Source: Saccopteryx bilineata
Lineage: Eukaryota; Chordata; Mammalia; Chiroptera; Emballonuridae
DNA: 64,000 bases
Direction of reading: 5' to 3'
Assembly: GCF_036850765.1 (NCBI RefSeq)
Contig: NC_089498.1
Coordinates: forward strand, 55,169,795 to 55,233,794
This document shows positions 36,419 to 48,187 of the stretch, piece by piece. A program made the translations under genes and the position numbers. The notes beneath the pieces were generated by a model, which did no database searches, was not told the DNA's origin, and saw only the letters and a list, made by a program, of their open reading frames with translations. The first letter of the stretch is position 1; each line of letters begins with the position of its first letter.

Positions 36419-36701
36419 TAAGTCAAAACAAAGAATATACTACATCATTTCCAAATGTAAATTTATATATAGAAAACTGGACATTGACAATTTGTTTTTG
36501 ATGTTCATGATGCTAAATCTAAAAGCATTGTATGATTTATATCAAGTATTGTTATAGTAGCTTCTGTCTTAGGGAATGAAGACCTTCTCTGGTTAGACTA
36601 TCTAATTGTATGGTTAAGTATAAAATACCACAACAATAAAAATGAGTTTGATTTGGCTATACAAACTTGCTTGACAGATTAGTGTTTAGAGAAATAGCGG
36701 A
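36419..36701. other. Unique DNA, no gene seen
   Basis: No recognisable feature. Confidence 0.55.
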
Positions 36702-37079
36702 GCCCTGACCGGTTGGCTCAGCGGTAGAGTGTCAGCCCGGCGTGTGGAAGCCCCAGGTTAGATTCCTGATCAGGGCACACAGTAGAAGCGCCCATCTGCT
36801 TCTCCACCCCTCTCCCTCTCCTTCCTCTCTATCTCTCTCTTCCCCTCCCACAGCCAAGGCTGCACTGATGCAAAGTTGGCTGTGCGTTGAGGATGGCTCC
36901 ATGGCCTCTGCCTCAGGGACTAGAATGGCTCTGGCTGCAAGGGAGCAATGCCCCAGATGGGCAGAGCATCGCCCCCTGCTGGTCATGCTGGGTGGATCTT
37001 GGTCGGGCGCGTGCAGGAGTCTGTCTCCCTGCTTCTAACTCGGAAAAATGCCAAAAAAAAAAAAAAAAAAAAAAAAAAA
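36702..37079 (+). repeat. SINE type A
   Basis: A full-length single-unit copy from gccctgaccggttggctcag to a ~27-nt poly(A). It forms an inverted pair with the next SINE, about 195 bp away. Confidence 0.92.
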
Positions 37080-37274
37080 GAAGCAGAAATTCTATAATGG
37101 AAATTTTATATACCTATGGCAATGTTATGATCATTTATTTTGAGAAAACTTGAATGTTTATATTGAATCTTCAAAGTTTGACATTTCCTTAAAGGAAAAT
37201 CTAACTACAGTATATATACACATATATGGCATGTTCTGCTTGCAATTAAAAATAATTTCTTTGCATTTCTCTCT

Positions 37275-37669
37275 CTTTTTTTTTTTTTTGTATTTTTCTG
37301 AAGCTGGAAATGGGGAGAGACAGTCAGACAGACTCCCTCATGCGCCCGGCTGGGATCCACCCGGCATGCCCACCAGGGGCGCCGCTCTGCCCACCAGGGG
37401 GCGATGCTCTGCCCCTTCGGGGCGTCGCTCTCAGAGACCAGAGCCACTCTAGCACCTGGGGCAGAGGCCAAGGAGCCATCCCCAGCGCCCGGGCCATCTT
37501 TGCTCCAATGGAGCCTTGGCTGCGGGAGGGGAAGAGAGAGACAGAGAGGAAGGACAGGGGGGCGGTGGAGAAGCAAATGGGCACTTCTCCTATGTGCCCT
37601 GGCCAGGAATCGAAACCGGGTGCCCTGCACGCCAGGCCGACGCTCTACCGCTGAACGAACCGGCCAGGG
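37275..37669 (-). repeat. SINE type A (duplicated-unit subfamily), young
   Basis: A CpG-rich, full-length minus-strand copy with a pure T-run at its left end. Two tandem units are present (about 37370-37403 on the + strand). An exact 15-bp TSD, tttgcatttctctct, lies at 37260-37274 and 37670-37684. Confidence 0.95.
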
Positions 37670-37684
37670 TTTGCATTTCTCTCT

Positions 37685-39062
37685 TAATTGCAGAAATTGA
37701 AACCATTAGAAAGGTCAGATATTGATCAGTCAAAGCTAAAATTCTTTCACATTTTAATGGCAATTGTGTGTAAATATCCTCTGAAAAGGAGCCATTTAGT
37801 ATCTCACCATGATAATAAAAGAAGCTTATTTTTATTTAATCTGTACACATTAAAAAATTTCAAAGCATCTTTTTAAAAGCATCAAATTTATTAAAATAAA
37901 ATTGTAATAAAGATGTTCCAAATTTCATTTTCTATTCCTAAGAGATAGATATTCAGGAGGTAGACAAGTCATTTAGGTCAGTACCACTTGGATATTTAAA
38001 TTATATCTTCAAAGTTTTCAATTTCTTTATAGAAAATCTATCAGCAACAGTAATTTATACCCTATTCCCAAATCAAGTAATTTTCACAGTGTGCACCCTC
38101 AGAGAAGGACTGTATGAGAATGGTATGTCATTATACAAAGAGAGAAATAGGAAAAAAAAATACCTCTTATCTCTTGTCAGAAATATCAGAATAAATAATT
38201 CAAAATTTTCTTGTTTTTACAAATTATTTTTAAATTGAAAATGTTACGTTAAATTGTTTCAGCATGAATAACAGTATGGGTAGAAAAAGCTAAAAGTGCT
38301 GTCATCTATAGTTTCTTTGCATTGGTTATCATGCTGGGATATGCACTCCTTCTCACTCTTTGGATCCCTATCTCCCTAGTCCCTTGTATTCATCTTTCCT
38401 CCTTATAAATCTATCATCTTTTCTCCCATGCTATGTGTTCTTTTCTCTGTGTGCTTTCCATGTATGGACTTTGTACTTTCAAAGTACATCCTAACCTCAT
38501 CCACTTCACTCCATTTCCAATGAAGCCAATGTATATATGAGTACATACATATATGTACATACCTATATTTCATATACATAAGCTATATTATATATAATAT
38601 ATCATGATTCAGTAATTTCATATATATTCCAAGTTATAGTCTCTTTTTTTATAAATACTGTATGAAAATCCATGCCCAAGAGAATAGTATATCTAGATTT
38701 AATAATGACACAGGGCTAATATATTTTAGACATATAAAATTGTCTACTATTAATTGGACAGTATGGATTGTTTTCTAAAAGAAAAAGTTTAAGTATATTT
38801 TGTATTTTGGCAGGTTTTTTGAAGTATTTTTGAAAATTGTAATTCAATGAACTTGCTTTTAGATTATTATTTTTAAGGAAATACTAACAGGAAGTTATTA
38901 CTAGGTTACTTTTCACTACTTTGTTTAGCAAAAGGAAGTTGGCATTGTATTTAAACAATTAATTTTAAGTTTACTTCTGAGATTTCAATTAAAATGGAAA
39001 AAACTATCATCCAATAAATGCAATTTAAAAATTGAGGATAAATGTGGAGGGCTTTGAATTAA
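37685..39062. other. Unique AT-rich DNA, no gene seen
   Basis: Contains AT-rich alternating tracts at about 38530-38620. No gene or clear repeat is supported. Confidence 0.6.
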
Positions 39063-39075
39063 AGAACTTTAATTT

Positions 39076-41196
39076 GGGTGACGTCACGGAAATGGCGCCG
39101 TGAGAAGCGCGTCCGACAGCTCTCCCCTAAATCACAACAAATTTATCAACTAGAAACAGAAAAATTTATCATCGGAGCATTCCGGAGTTCCACACAAACT
39201 GAAAGGAAAAGGACTGTTATCACTTGAATCTGAGAGACGAGGGTGTGGAGGAAGCTACCGCAGCGACGCTCATTCAAGCCGCCAGGGAGTGCGCCCGAGG
39301 TGAGTCAGCCCTTATACTTGGGAACCGCAAGCCGCCGCGAGCGGCCGACCGCGTGCTGCCGCGAGCCCGCGAGCTGCCGCGAGCCCCCGCGAACCGCCAC
39401 CGCGAGCGGCCGCCACGAGCCTCCGCGCGCGCCCGGTCCGGTTGAGCACTGCTGACGTTCCCAGCGGCCCGCACACTGCGAGTGGGGGTCGCCGGCCACC
39501 GGTGCCCTGAGCGCCCCATTCGCTCGCGTGCCTTGGGCATTCCACGCGCCCAGGGCGCCCTACTGGCCCGCACACCCAGGGGGCTCCATTATCCTGCGCC
39601 TGGTGCGGTCCAGCCGCCAGCGGCAGGGCGAGCGGGAGAGGCTTGGGAGATTCTCTCCGTGGGCGGGGCACCTCACCCAGCCATTCAAGCTAACAATCAA
39701 GCGTTGGGGGAGGGGCGCATGCAGGCAGCCTAAAATACCTTCGGAAGCACAGCTGCGACCCAATCACTGAAATTAGCTTAACCCATGAAATCTGCGCACC
39801 CTCGGTTCTAATTGATAAGATCTCTCTCAGTTCAGCGATCCAAGACAAGAGGCGTGATATTTTTTAGTGCCTCTCGCTAAAGGGGCGGGGGCAACTTCTG
39901 ATTGATAGAGCCTCCATATTCAGGGATAAACGCTAACAAGAAGGACTTGGCAGATAATAAGGTCTATACTACACTAGTCGTAAGCAGAGACTAGTGCCTC
40001 TTCTTCCCTGCAAAAACAGGCTACAAAGTGTGGAAAGCCTGGGTTGAGAGGTCCAACTAAATGATAGGCGCTGAACAGTCACCTTGACAACAATTGACTC
40101 CCACCCCCGCCTGATTACACTGGAGGCCCTGACTCTCAGAGCCTTTCCCAAAGCCTTGCACTGAGTGGGGATAGAGTGGGGATTTGCCAGCTCTTTGAGC
40201 CTCTTACTCCCCAGGCAGAAGCAGTTGCAGCCTTATAGCTGGATCACCAGGCTGCTAATTCAGAAAGGGGGGACTAGGAGAGAGAATCCAGGAAAGCAAA
40301 CTCTCTCATTGTTGGACCCTGCAAACGCCAACAAGCCTTTACTTCCAGCAAGACTAAAGCCAATTATATGACATTGCCATAGAATCCCATCAACTGCAAA
40401 TCCCTAACTAAGAGTGACACAGGGGCAGAGCCTGGGGTACAGAGTCACCGACTAGAAAGAGGGAGAGAAAAGAAAAAGGAAGAAGTTAACCTCTCAAAAT
40501 CAAGAAAAACCCACAGACTTTACAACTTGATCCACTAATTTTTTTTTGTTGTTGTTGTTGTTGCTTGTTTCTTCTATCTTTTTGCCTTTATTTCCTCCAC
40601 CTCGGTCCTTCTATTCTCTGTCCATCTTATGCTTCCCCTTTCTTGAACTACACTACCCATGAGTGTTGCATTTTATTTTTCTTCTTCATCCTCACCCTCC
40701 TTTAAGGTTATACTCCAAAAGACTTAACTCTCACTCTCTCCTCTTTTGTTTTTTTTTTGTCTTGCTTTATTTTGTTTTTTTCTCCTTCTATTTTATTTCT
40801 TCCTTCGTTTTTCTCTTTTTCTTATTTTTTCCTTTCTATTCGTTTTTTCTTTTCTCATTTTACTTTCCTCCCATATAATCCTCAATCACGAACAAATTAG
40901 TTAATTTGGGACTCAAGGCTTTTTTTTGGCTTTATTTCTCTTTTTTGCTTTTGATTTTCTTTTTTCTCTTGTTTGTTTATTTTTGTGGCATTTTGGGTCC
41001 TCCCAACCCAAGGTCTCCATTGTATTTAGTCTTCGCTCCACTTAATACAACAGATTTTTACTTATTATTTTTATTTTTTCTTCTTTATTATTCTTTTTTA
41101 GTCCTTTTTTCTGATTCCCTCTTATCCCTCTCATTATATCTCTTAGTTGACCATCACTTACAAGCAAATCATCTTATGCTTGTCTAAGATTTTCTT

Positions 41197-41231
<35 letters not shown>

Positions 41232-41473
41232 ATTTAGTAGGTCCCTACTCCCTTTTTTTGCCCCTTGAACTCTTCACCCCAAATCAGGCCCTCCATTATA
41301 GGCACGATATTTCCCTGAGGAGGGGAGAGGAGGGAAAGAGAAGAGAGAAAAAAGGGGGAAATAATAAATTATTACTGGTTTTTTTTGTGGGGTGTTTTAC
41401 CTTTTTTTTTTTTTTTTTTCTCTTTTTACTCTTTATTAATTCTAATTAGTGCTATCAATAAGACCACCCTCAG
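39076..41473 (+). promoter_or_regulatory. L1 5' UTR / internal promoter, copy 3
   Basis: It starts with gggtgacgtcacgg; TGACGTCA (39079-39086) is a perfect CRE palindrome. It is followed by ATGGCGCC (39092-39099), in the position where mammalian L1s carry a YY1-type ATGGC core. The first ~600 bp are CpG-rich (39080-39680), as expected of a methylation-controlled L1 promoter. The last ~900 bp (40535-41440) are strongly T-rich, with poly(T) runs at about 41200-41229 and 41402-41419. L1 transcription by RNA polymerase II should start at or near the first base. Confidence 0.8.
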
Positions 41474-42469
41474 ATGCCGATAAGAAAGAGGAAATCGAAT
41501 ATTATGGATACAAAAGAAAGAGAGGAAACACAAATAGATGTGGAAAAATCTATGGAGAAAAGACTTAACATATTGGAAGCCTTGGAGCTAAATGACAGAG
41601 AATTTAAAATAGAAATCTTAAAAATACTCAGAGATATACAAGAAAACACAGAAAGGCAATATAGGGAGATCAGAAAACAACTCAATGAACACAAAGAATA
41701 TATTACCAAGGAAATTGAAACTATAAAAACAAATCAAACAGAAATGAAAAACTCAATTCACGAGCTGAAAAACGAGGTAACAAGCTTAGCTAACAGAACA
41801 GCCCAGATTGAAGATAGGATTAGTGAAATAGAAGACAAACAACTTGAGGCACAACAGAGAGAAGAAGAAAGAGACTCAAAAATAATAAAAAATGAGAAAG
41901 CCCTACAGGATTGTCTGACTCCATCAGAAAGAATAACATAAGAATAATAGGTATATCAGAGGGAGAAGAGAAAGAAAATGGAATGGAGAATATACTCAAA
42001 CAAATAATAGACGAGAACTTCCCAAGCCTGTGGAAAGGAACTAAAGCCTCAAATTCAAGAAGCAAACAGAACACCAAGTTTTCTTAACCCCAACAAACCC
42101 ACTCCAAGGCACATCATAATAAAGATGACACAAACCAATGACAAAGAAAAAATTCTCAAGGCAGCCAGGGAAAAGAAGAGTACAACATATAAAGGAAGGC
42201 CTATTAGATTATCATCAGATTTCTCAGCAGAAACTCTACAAGCTAGAAGAGAGTGGACCCCAATATTTAAAGCCTTGAAAGAGAGGAACTTTCAGCCAAG
42301 AATACTATACCCATCAAAGCTATCCTTCAAGTATGAAGGAGATATAAAAACATTCACAAATACAGAAAAGATGAGAGAATTTATCAACAGAAAGCCCCCA
42401 CTCCAGGAAATACTAAGGGGGGTTTTCCAACCAGATTCAAAGAACAAAAGAAAACAACACCACAAGTAA
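41474..42469 (+). pseudogene. L1 ORF1 (RNA-binding chaperone), two frameshifts from intact
   Basis: ORF1p coats L1 RNA as a trimer and is needed for retrotransposition. From ATG 41474 the frame is open for 155 codons with a long charged coiled coil. A one-base loss near 41908-41911 shifts the RRM (NNIRIIGI block at about 41933-41956) into another frame. A one-base gain near 42035 restores the first frame, and the C-terminal domain follows (RPIRLSSDFSAETLQARREW, about 42202-42260) to a stop at 42467-42469. The middle segment has no internal stop, so the two indels are the only lesions I see. Expected length about 331 residues, normal for L1 ORF1p. Confidence 0.9.
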
Positions 42470-42794
42470 CAGCTCCACCAAGAACACAATAAAACCAAAC
42501 TTAAACTGTGACAACAAAGGAAAAAAAGGGGGGAGAGGATGGAGATTAACAGTAGCAAAGGATGATGAAGTGCAGAAATACTTATAAGATAGGGTACTAC
42601 AATGAATATGGTAGGTACCCTTTTCATTACTTAATGGTAACCACCCTTAAAAAAACCACCACAAAAACACTTGACTTAAAAAAGGTAGCAACAGAGGAAA
42701 GAAGTATGGAACACAAACAAACAAAAACAAATGATAGAAAAACAAAATAGAAGAATCAAACTAGATACAAAACTAACAGAAAGCAATTTATAAA

Positions 42795-45700
42795 ATGGCA
42801 GTAGGGAACCCACAAGTGTCAATAATTACACTAAATGCAAATGGATTAAACTTACCAATAAAAAGACACAGAGTAGCAGAATGGATTAAAAAAGAAAATC
42901 CAACTATATGCTGCCTACAAGAAACACATCTAAGCAACAAGGATAAAAACAAATTCAAAGTGAAAGGCTGGAAAACAATACTCCAAGCAAACAACACCCA
43001 AAAAAAAGCAGGTGTAGCAATACTCATATCTAATAATGCTGACTACAAGACAGAAAAAGTACTCAGAGACAAAAATGGTCATTTCATAATGATTAAGGGG
43101 AAGTTGAATCAAGAAGACATAACAATCCTTAATATATATGCACCAAACCAAGGAGCACCAAAATATATAAGACAGCTACTTATTGACCTTAAAACAAAAA
43201 CTAACAAAAATACAATCATACTTGGAGACCTCAATACACCGCTGACGGCTCTAGATCGGTCATCCAAACAGAGAATCAATAAAGATATAGTGGCCTTAAA
43301 CGAAATACTAGAACACCTGGATATGATAGACATCTACAGGACACTTCATCCCAAAGCGACAGAGTATACATTTTTCTCTAGTGTACATGGAACATTCTCA
43401 AGAATTGACCATATGTTGGGCCACAAAGACAATATCAGCAAATTTAGAAAAATTGAAATTGTACCAAGCATATTTTCTGATCATAAAGCCTTGAAACTAG
43501 AATTCAACTGCAAAAAAGAGGGGGAAAAACCCACAAAAATGTGGAAACTAAACAACATACTTCTAAAAAATGAATGGGTCAAAGAAGAAATAAGTGCAGA
43601 AATCAAAAGATATATACAGACAAATGAAAATGAAAATACGACATATCAGAATCTCTGGGATGCAGCAAAAGCAGTAATAAGAGGAAAGTTCATATCACTT
43701 CAGGCCTATATGAACAAACAAGAGAGAGCCGAAGTAAACCACTTAACTTCACACCTTAAGGAACTAGAAAAAGAAGAACAAAGACAACCCAAAACCAGCC
43801 GAAGAAAGGAGATAATAAAAATCAGAGCAGAAATAAATGAAATAGAGAACAGAAAAACTATAGAAAAAATCAATAAAACAAGGAGCTGGTTCTTTGAAAA
43901 GATCAACAAAATTGACAAACCCTTAGCAAGACTCACCAAGGAAAAAAGACACAGGACTCAAATAAATAAAATCCAAAATGAAAGAGGAGAGATCACCACA
44001 GACATCATAGAAATACAAAGAATTATTGTAGAATACTATGAAAAATTATATGCCACCAAATACAACAACCTAGAAGAAATGGATAAATTCCTAGAACAAT
44101 ACAACCTTCCTAGACTGAGTCATGAAGAAGCAGAAAGCCTAAACAGACCAATCAGCAGGGAGGAAATAGAAAAAACTATTAAAAATCTCCCCAAAAATAA
44201 AAGTCCAGGCCCAGACGGTTATACTAGTGAATTCTATCAAACATTCAAAGAAGACTTGGTTCCTATTCTACTCAAAGCCTTCCAAAAAATTGAAGAAGAA
44301 GCAATACTTCCAAACACATTTTATGAGGCCAACATAACCCTCATACCAAAACCTGGCAAGGATGGCACAAAGAAAGAAAACTACAGACCAATATCTCTAA
44401 TGAATACAGATGCTAAAATACTAAACAAAATACTGGCAAACCGAATACAACAACATATTAAAAAAATAATACATCATGATCAAGTGGGATTCATCCCAGA
44501 ATCTCAAGGATGGTTCAACATACGCAAAACGGTTAACGTAATACACCATATCAACAAAACAAAGAACAAAAACCACATGATCTTATCAATAGATGCAGAA
44601 AAGGCTTTTGATAAAATACAACACAATTTTATGTTTAAGACTCTCAACAAAATGGGTATAGAAGGAAAATATATCAACATGATAAAGGCCATATATGATA
44701 AACCATCAGCCAACATCCTATTAAACGGCATAAAACTGAGGACTTTCTACCTTAAATCAGGAACAAGACAGGGTTGTCCACTCTCTCCACTCTTATTCAA
44801 CGTGGTGCTAGAAGTTCTGGCCAGAGCAATCAGACAAGACAAAGAAATAAAAGGCATCCATATCGGAAAAGAAGAAGTAAAGCTATCACTTTTTGCTGAT
44901 GATATGATCCTATACATCGAAAACCCGAAGGACTCCACAAAAAGATTATTAGAAACAATAAACCAATACAGTAAGGTCGCAGGATACAAAATTAACATAC
45001 AAAAGTCCATAGCCTTTCTATATGCCAACAATGAAATATTAGAAAACGAACTCAAAAAAATAATCCCCTTCACGATTGCGACAAAAAAAATAAAATACCT
45101 AGGAATAAACATAACAAAGAACGTAAAGGACCTATATAATGAAAATTACAAAGCATTGTTAAGGGAAATCTCGAAAAAGATACAATGAGATGGAAAAATA
45201 TTCCTTGTTCTTGGATAGGAAGAATAAATATAATCAAAATGGCCATATTACCCAAAGCAATATACAAATTTAATGCAATTCCCATCAAAATCCCTATGAG
45301 ATTTTTTAAAGAAATGGAACAAAAAATCATCAGATTTATATGGAACTATAAAAAACCCCGAATAGCCAAAACAATCCTAAGGAAAAAGAATGAAGCTGGG
45401 GGCATTACAATACCTGACTTTAAACTATATTATAGGGCCACGATAATTAAAACAGCATGGTATTGGCAAAAAAATAGACACTCAGACCAATGGAACAGAA
45501 TAGAAAGCCCAGAAATAAAACCACATATATATGGTCAAATAATCTTTGATAAAGGGGCCAACAACACACAATGGAGAAAAGAAAGCCTCTTCAACAAATG
45601 GTGTTGGGAAAACTGGAAAGCCACATGCAAAAGAATGAAACTCGACTACAGCCTGTCCCCGTGTACTAAAATTAATTCAAAATGGATCAAAGACCTAAAT

Positions 45701-46624
45701 ATAAGACCTGAAACAATAAAGTACATAGAAGAAGACATAGGTACTAAAATCATGGACCTGGGTTTTAAAGAACATTTTATGAACTTGACTCCAATGGCAA
45801 GAGAAGTGAAGGCAAAGATAAATGAATGGGACTACATCAGAATTAAAAGTTTTTGCTCAGCAAGAGAAACTGATATCAAAATAAACAGACAGCCAACTAT
45901 ATGGGAACTGATATTTTCAAACGACAGCTCAGATAAGGGCCTAATATCCAAAATTTACAAAGAACTCATAAAACTCAACAACAAACAAACAAGCAATCCA
46001 ATAAAAAAATGGGAAGAGGACATGAACAGACACTTCTCCCAGGAAGAGATACAAATGGCCAACAGATATATGAAAAGATGCTCAGCTTCATTAGTTATTA
46101 GATAAATGCAAATCAAAACTACAATGAGATACCACCTCACCCCTGTTAGATTAGCTATTATCAACAAGACGGGTAATAGCAAATGTTGGAGAGGCTGTGG
46201 AGAAAAAGGAACCCTCATTCACTGTTGGTGGGACTGTAAAGTAGTACAACCATTATGGAGGAAAGTATGGTGGTTCCTCAAAAAACTGCAAATAGAACTA
46301 CCTTATGACCCAGCAATCCCTCTACTGGGTATATACCCCAAAACCTCAGAAACATTGATACGTGAAGACACATGTAGCCCCATGTTCATTGCAGCACTGT
46401 TCACAGTGGCCAAGACATGGAAACAACCAAAAAGCCCTTCAATAGAAGACTGGATAAAGAAGATGTGGCACATATACACTATGGAATACTACTCAGCCAT
46501 AAGAAATGATGACATCAGATCATTTACAGCAAAATGGTGGGATCTTGATAACATTATAAGGAGTGAAATAAGCAAATCAGAAAAAAACAAGAACTACATG
46601 ATTCCATACATTGGTGGAACATAA
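42795..46624 (+). pseudogene. L1 ORF2 (endonuclease/reverse transcriptase), two lesions
   Basis: About 1,276 codons, matching the usual L1 ORF2p length. From ATG 42795: an apurinic-type endonuclease (about residues 1-240) with N14, E43 (LQETHL), the GDLNT block and the SDHKAL block; then the RT domain with D600 (SIDAEKAFD) and FADD at 700-703, so catalytic D702/D703 are kept. The C-terminal CCHC-like segment ([18 protein letters not shown]) is present at about 46165-46220. A frameshift after residue 796 (about 45188) and a TAA at 46103-46105 break the frame. The truncated L1 at 50641 reads GAA at the latter position, so this is a private G-to-T change. N14, D600 and FADD numbering equals the human protein. 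Confidence 0.94.
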
Positions 46625-46975
46625 AAATGAGACTAAGAGACATGGACAAGAGTGTGGTGGTTACCAAGGGTGAGGGGGGAGGGAGGACATGGGAGGGAGG
46701 GAAGGAGAGAGTTAGGGGGAGGGGGAGGGGCACAGAGAACTAGATAGAGGGTGACGGAGGACAATCTGACTTTGGGCGAGGGGTTTGCAATATAATTTGA
46801 TGACAAAATAACCTAGACATGTTTTCTTTGAATATATGTACCCTGATTTATTAATGTCATCCCATTACCATTAATAAAAATTTATTAAAAAAAACATAAA
46901 AATAAAAAAAATAAAAAATAAAAAAAGAGGAAAGATGAAAGGAAAATATTAAGGAAAAACCAAAAAAAAAAAAAT
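46625..46975 (+). other. L1 3' UTR, poly(A) and apparent short 3' transduction
   Basis: The 3' UTR has a G-rich tract (about 46667-46735: several runs of three to six G) and ends with ttaataaaaatttattaaaa. After an A-rich tail (46880-46926) comes a ~35-nt non-L1 segment (from gaggaaagatgaaaggaaaa to about 46962) and then a second poly(A). The TSD follows the second poly(A), so the segment was inside the inserted unit. That is the arrangement expected of 3' transduction. Confidence 0.8.
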
Positions 46976-46988
46976 AGAACTTTAATTT

Positions 46989-47581
46989 AAAATTGTAATA
47001 TTTATGTTTGAGCCTTACAACTACATCTATTAGTTTGGTCTTTTTGGTAAATTACTTATCTACTTAAAACTCATTTTAGTCCTTTAGTGTTAGGTTGAAT
47101 ATATTAAAGTAAGAGGATTGCTATGATGCTAAAACATAGTCACTAATAAATGGTAGTTGATCATGGCTAAATTTTAAACAAAATGTCTACTGAATTTTCA
47201 TCATTCTTACATAAGTAGAATAACAGCATAAACTCTACTTTTCTGAATCCAAAATGTAATAGATCTAGATGTAAAAGATACAGTACTGTCTGAAAAGTAT
47301 ACACTTTTAAAATATACATAGAGATCTTATGAAATATGTCAAAATGTGCTTAGATAAGCATGCTTATAATATTTCTTCTCTTCATCTTAGTTTTGAAAAT
47401 CCAGCATGTGAATTTAGAGTTGCTGGTTATTGATGATGCAGAGATAAGCTAACCCTTACTAAAATTTCTACTGCAACTGAAGAACTGCACAGAAGCTAAA
47501 CTCCAAAAGCACCATCTCTAAATCAACTATGAAAGGCAATTACCTTTTCAATAAGAGAAATTCATGAGGAAAGTTTTGTCG

Positions 47582-47622
<41 letters not shown>

Positions 47623-47825
47623 AAACAAGGCTTGCATTTATACCTTCCCATTGTGAATAAAAAATCTGAATCAGTTCAGTCAATACCTGTATTAAGAACA
47701 TTTATGAAGTTAATAATTTTTTAAAAAATTAGATGACTTGACAAAGAGATCTCAGGCTGTTTAAAAATTTCAGTGCTCAGAGAATAATTTAATATTTTAT
47801 ATCTATCACATTGATTGCTAGTTTT
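46989..47825. other. Unique AT-rich DNA, no gene seen
   Basis: Only a CA microsatellite (listed next) stands out. Confidence 0.6.
47583..47618 (+). repeat. (CA)n microsatellite
   Basis: About 18 perfect CA units. Confidence 0.97.
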
Positions 47826-48187
47826 TTGTGGGGGGGGGTTGTTTGTTTGGTTTTTGAGAGAGAGATACAGGGAGAGTGACAGGAACATCAAGCTGCTGTT
47901 TCTGTATGTGCCCGGACCTGGGAATCAAACTGGCAACCAACTGAGTTATCTAGCCAGGGTTTTATTTGTTTGTTTGTTTGTTTGTTTGTTTTTAGAGACA
48001 AAGAGAGGAAGGGAGAGGGAGAGGAAGAGGAAGAGAAGCTATCATTTGTTGTTCCATTCAGTTATACATTCATTGGTTGCTTCCCATGAGTTCCCTGACT
48101 GGAGAATGAACCTGCAACCATTCCTGTCTGTCTGTCCTTATTTGTCCCTCTCTCTGTCACTATCTCTGTCTCTCTTGCTAAAAAAAG
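47826..48187 (-). repeat. Composite of two or three old SINE fragments
   Basis: On the minus strand, 47962-47826 is a short tRNA-like SINE (ccctggctagataactcagt, then tggttgcc) with a CT-rich tail. Positions 48115-47963 are a 5'-truncated type D-like SINE (gaagcaaccaatgaatgtat) ending in an (AAAC)n tail. 48118-48187 on the + strand looks like the CT-rich 3' end of a type B SINE. No TSDs could be assigned. Confidence 0.65.

Larger units (their letters stand above)
39063..46988 (+). mobile_element. Full-length young L1 retrotransposon, copy 3
   Basis: A 13-bp TSD, agaactttaattt, lies at 39063-39075 and 46976-46988. The body (39076-46975) holds a 2.4-kb 5' UTR, ORF1, a 325-bp spacer, ORF2, a G-rich 3' UTR, a poly(A) stretch, a short non-L1 segment and a second poly(A). 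ORF1 is two single-base indels from open, and ORF2 is one frameshift and one nonsense change from open, so it is recent on the L1 time scale. No SINE has landed in it. Its 3' 1.4 kb is almost identical to the truncated L1 at 50641-52044. Confidence 0.96.

Noticed and set aside
39224..39770. Overlapping arginine/proline-rich open frames on both strands
   Set aside because: This is the CpG-rich L1 promoter region; high GC content alone lowers stop frequency.
40663..41449. Hydrophobic, phenylalanine/leucine-rich open frames resembling membrane proteins
   Set aside because: They come from the T-rich L1 5' UTR tract, where TTT/CTT codons give false membrane segments.
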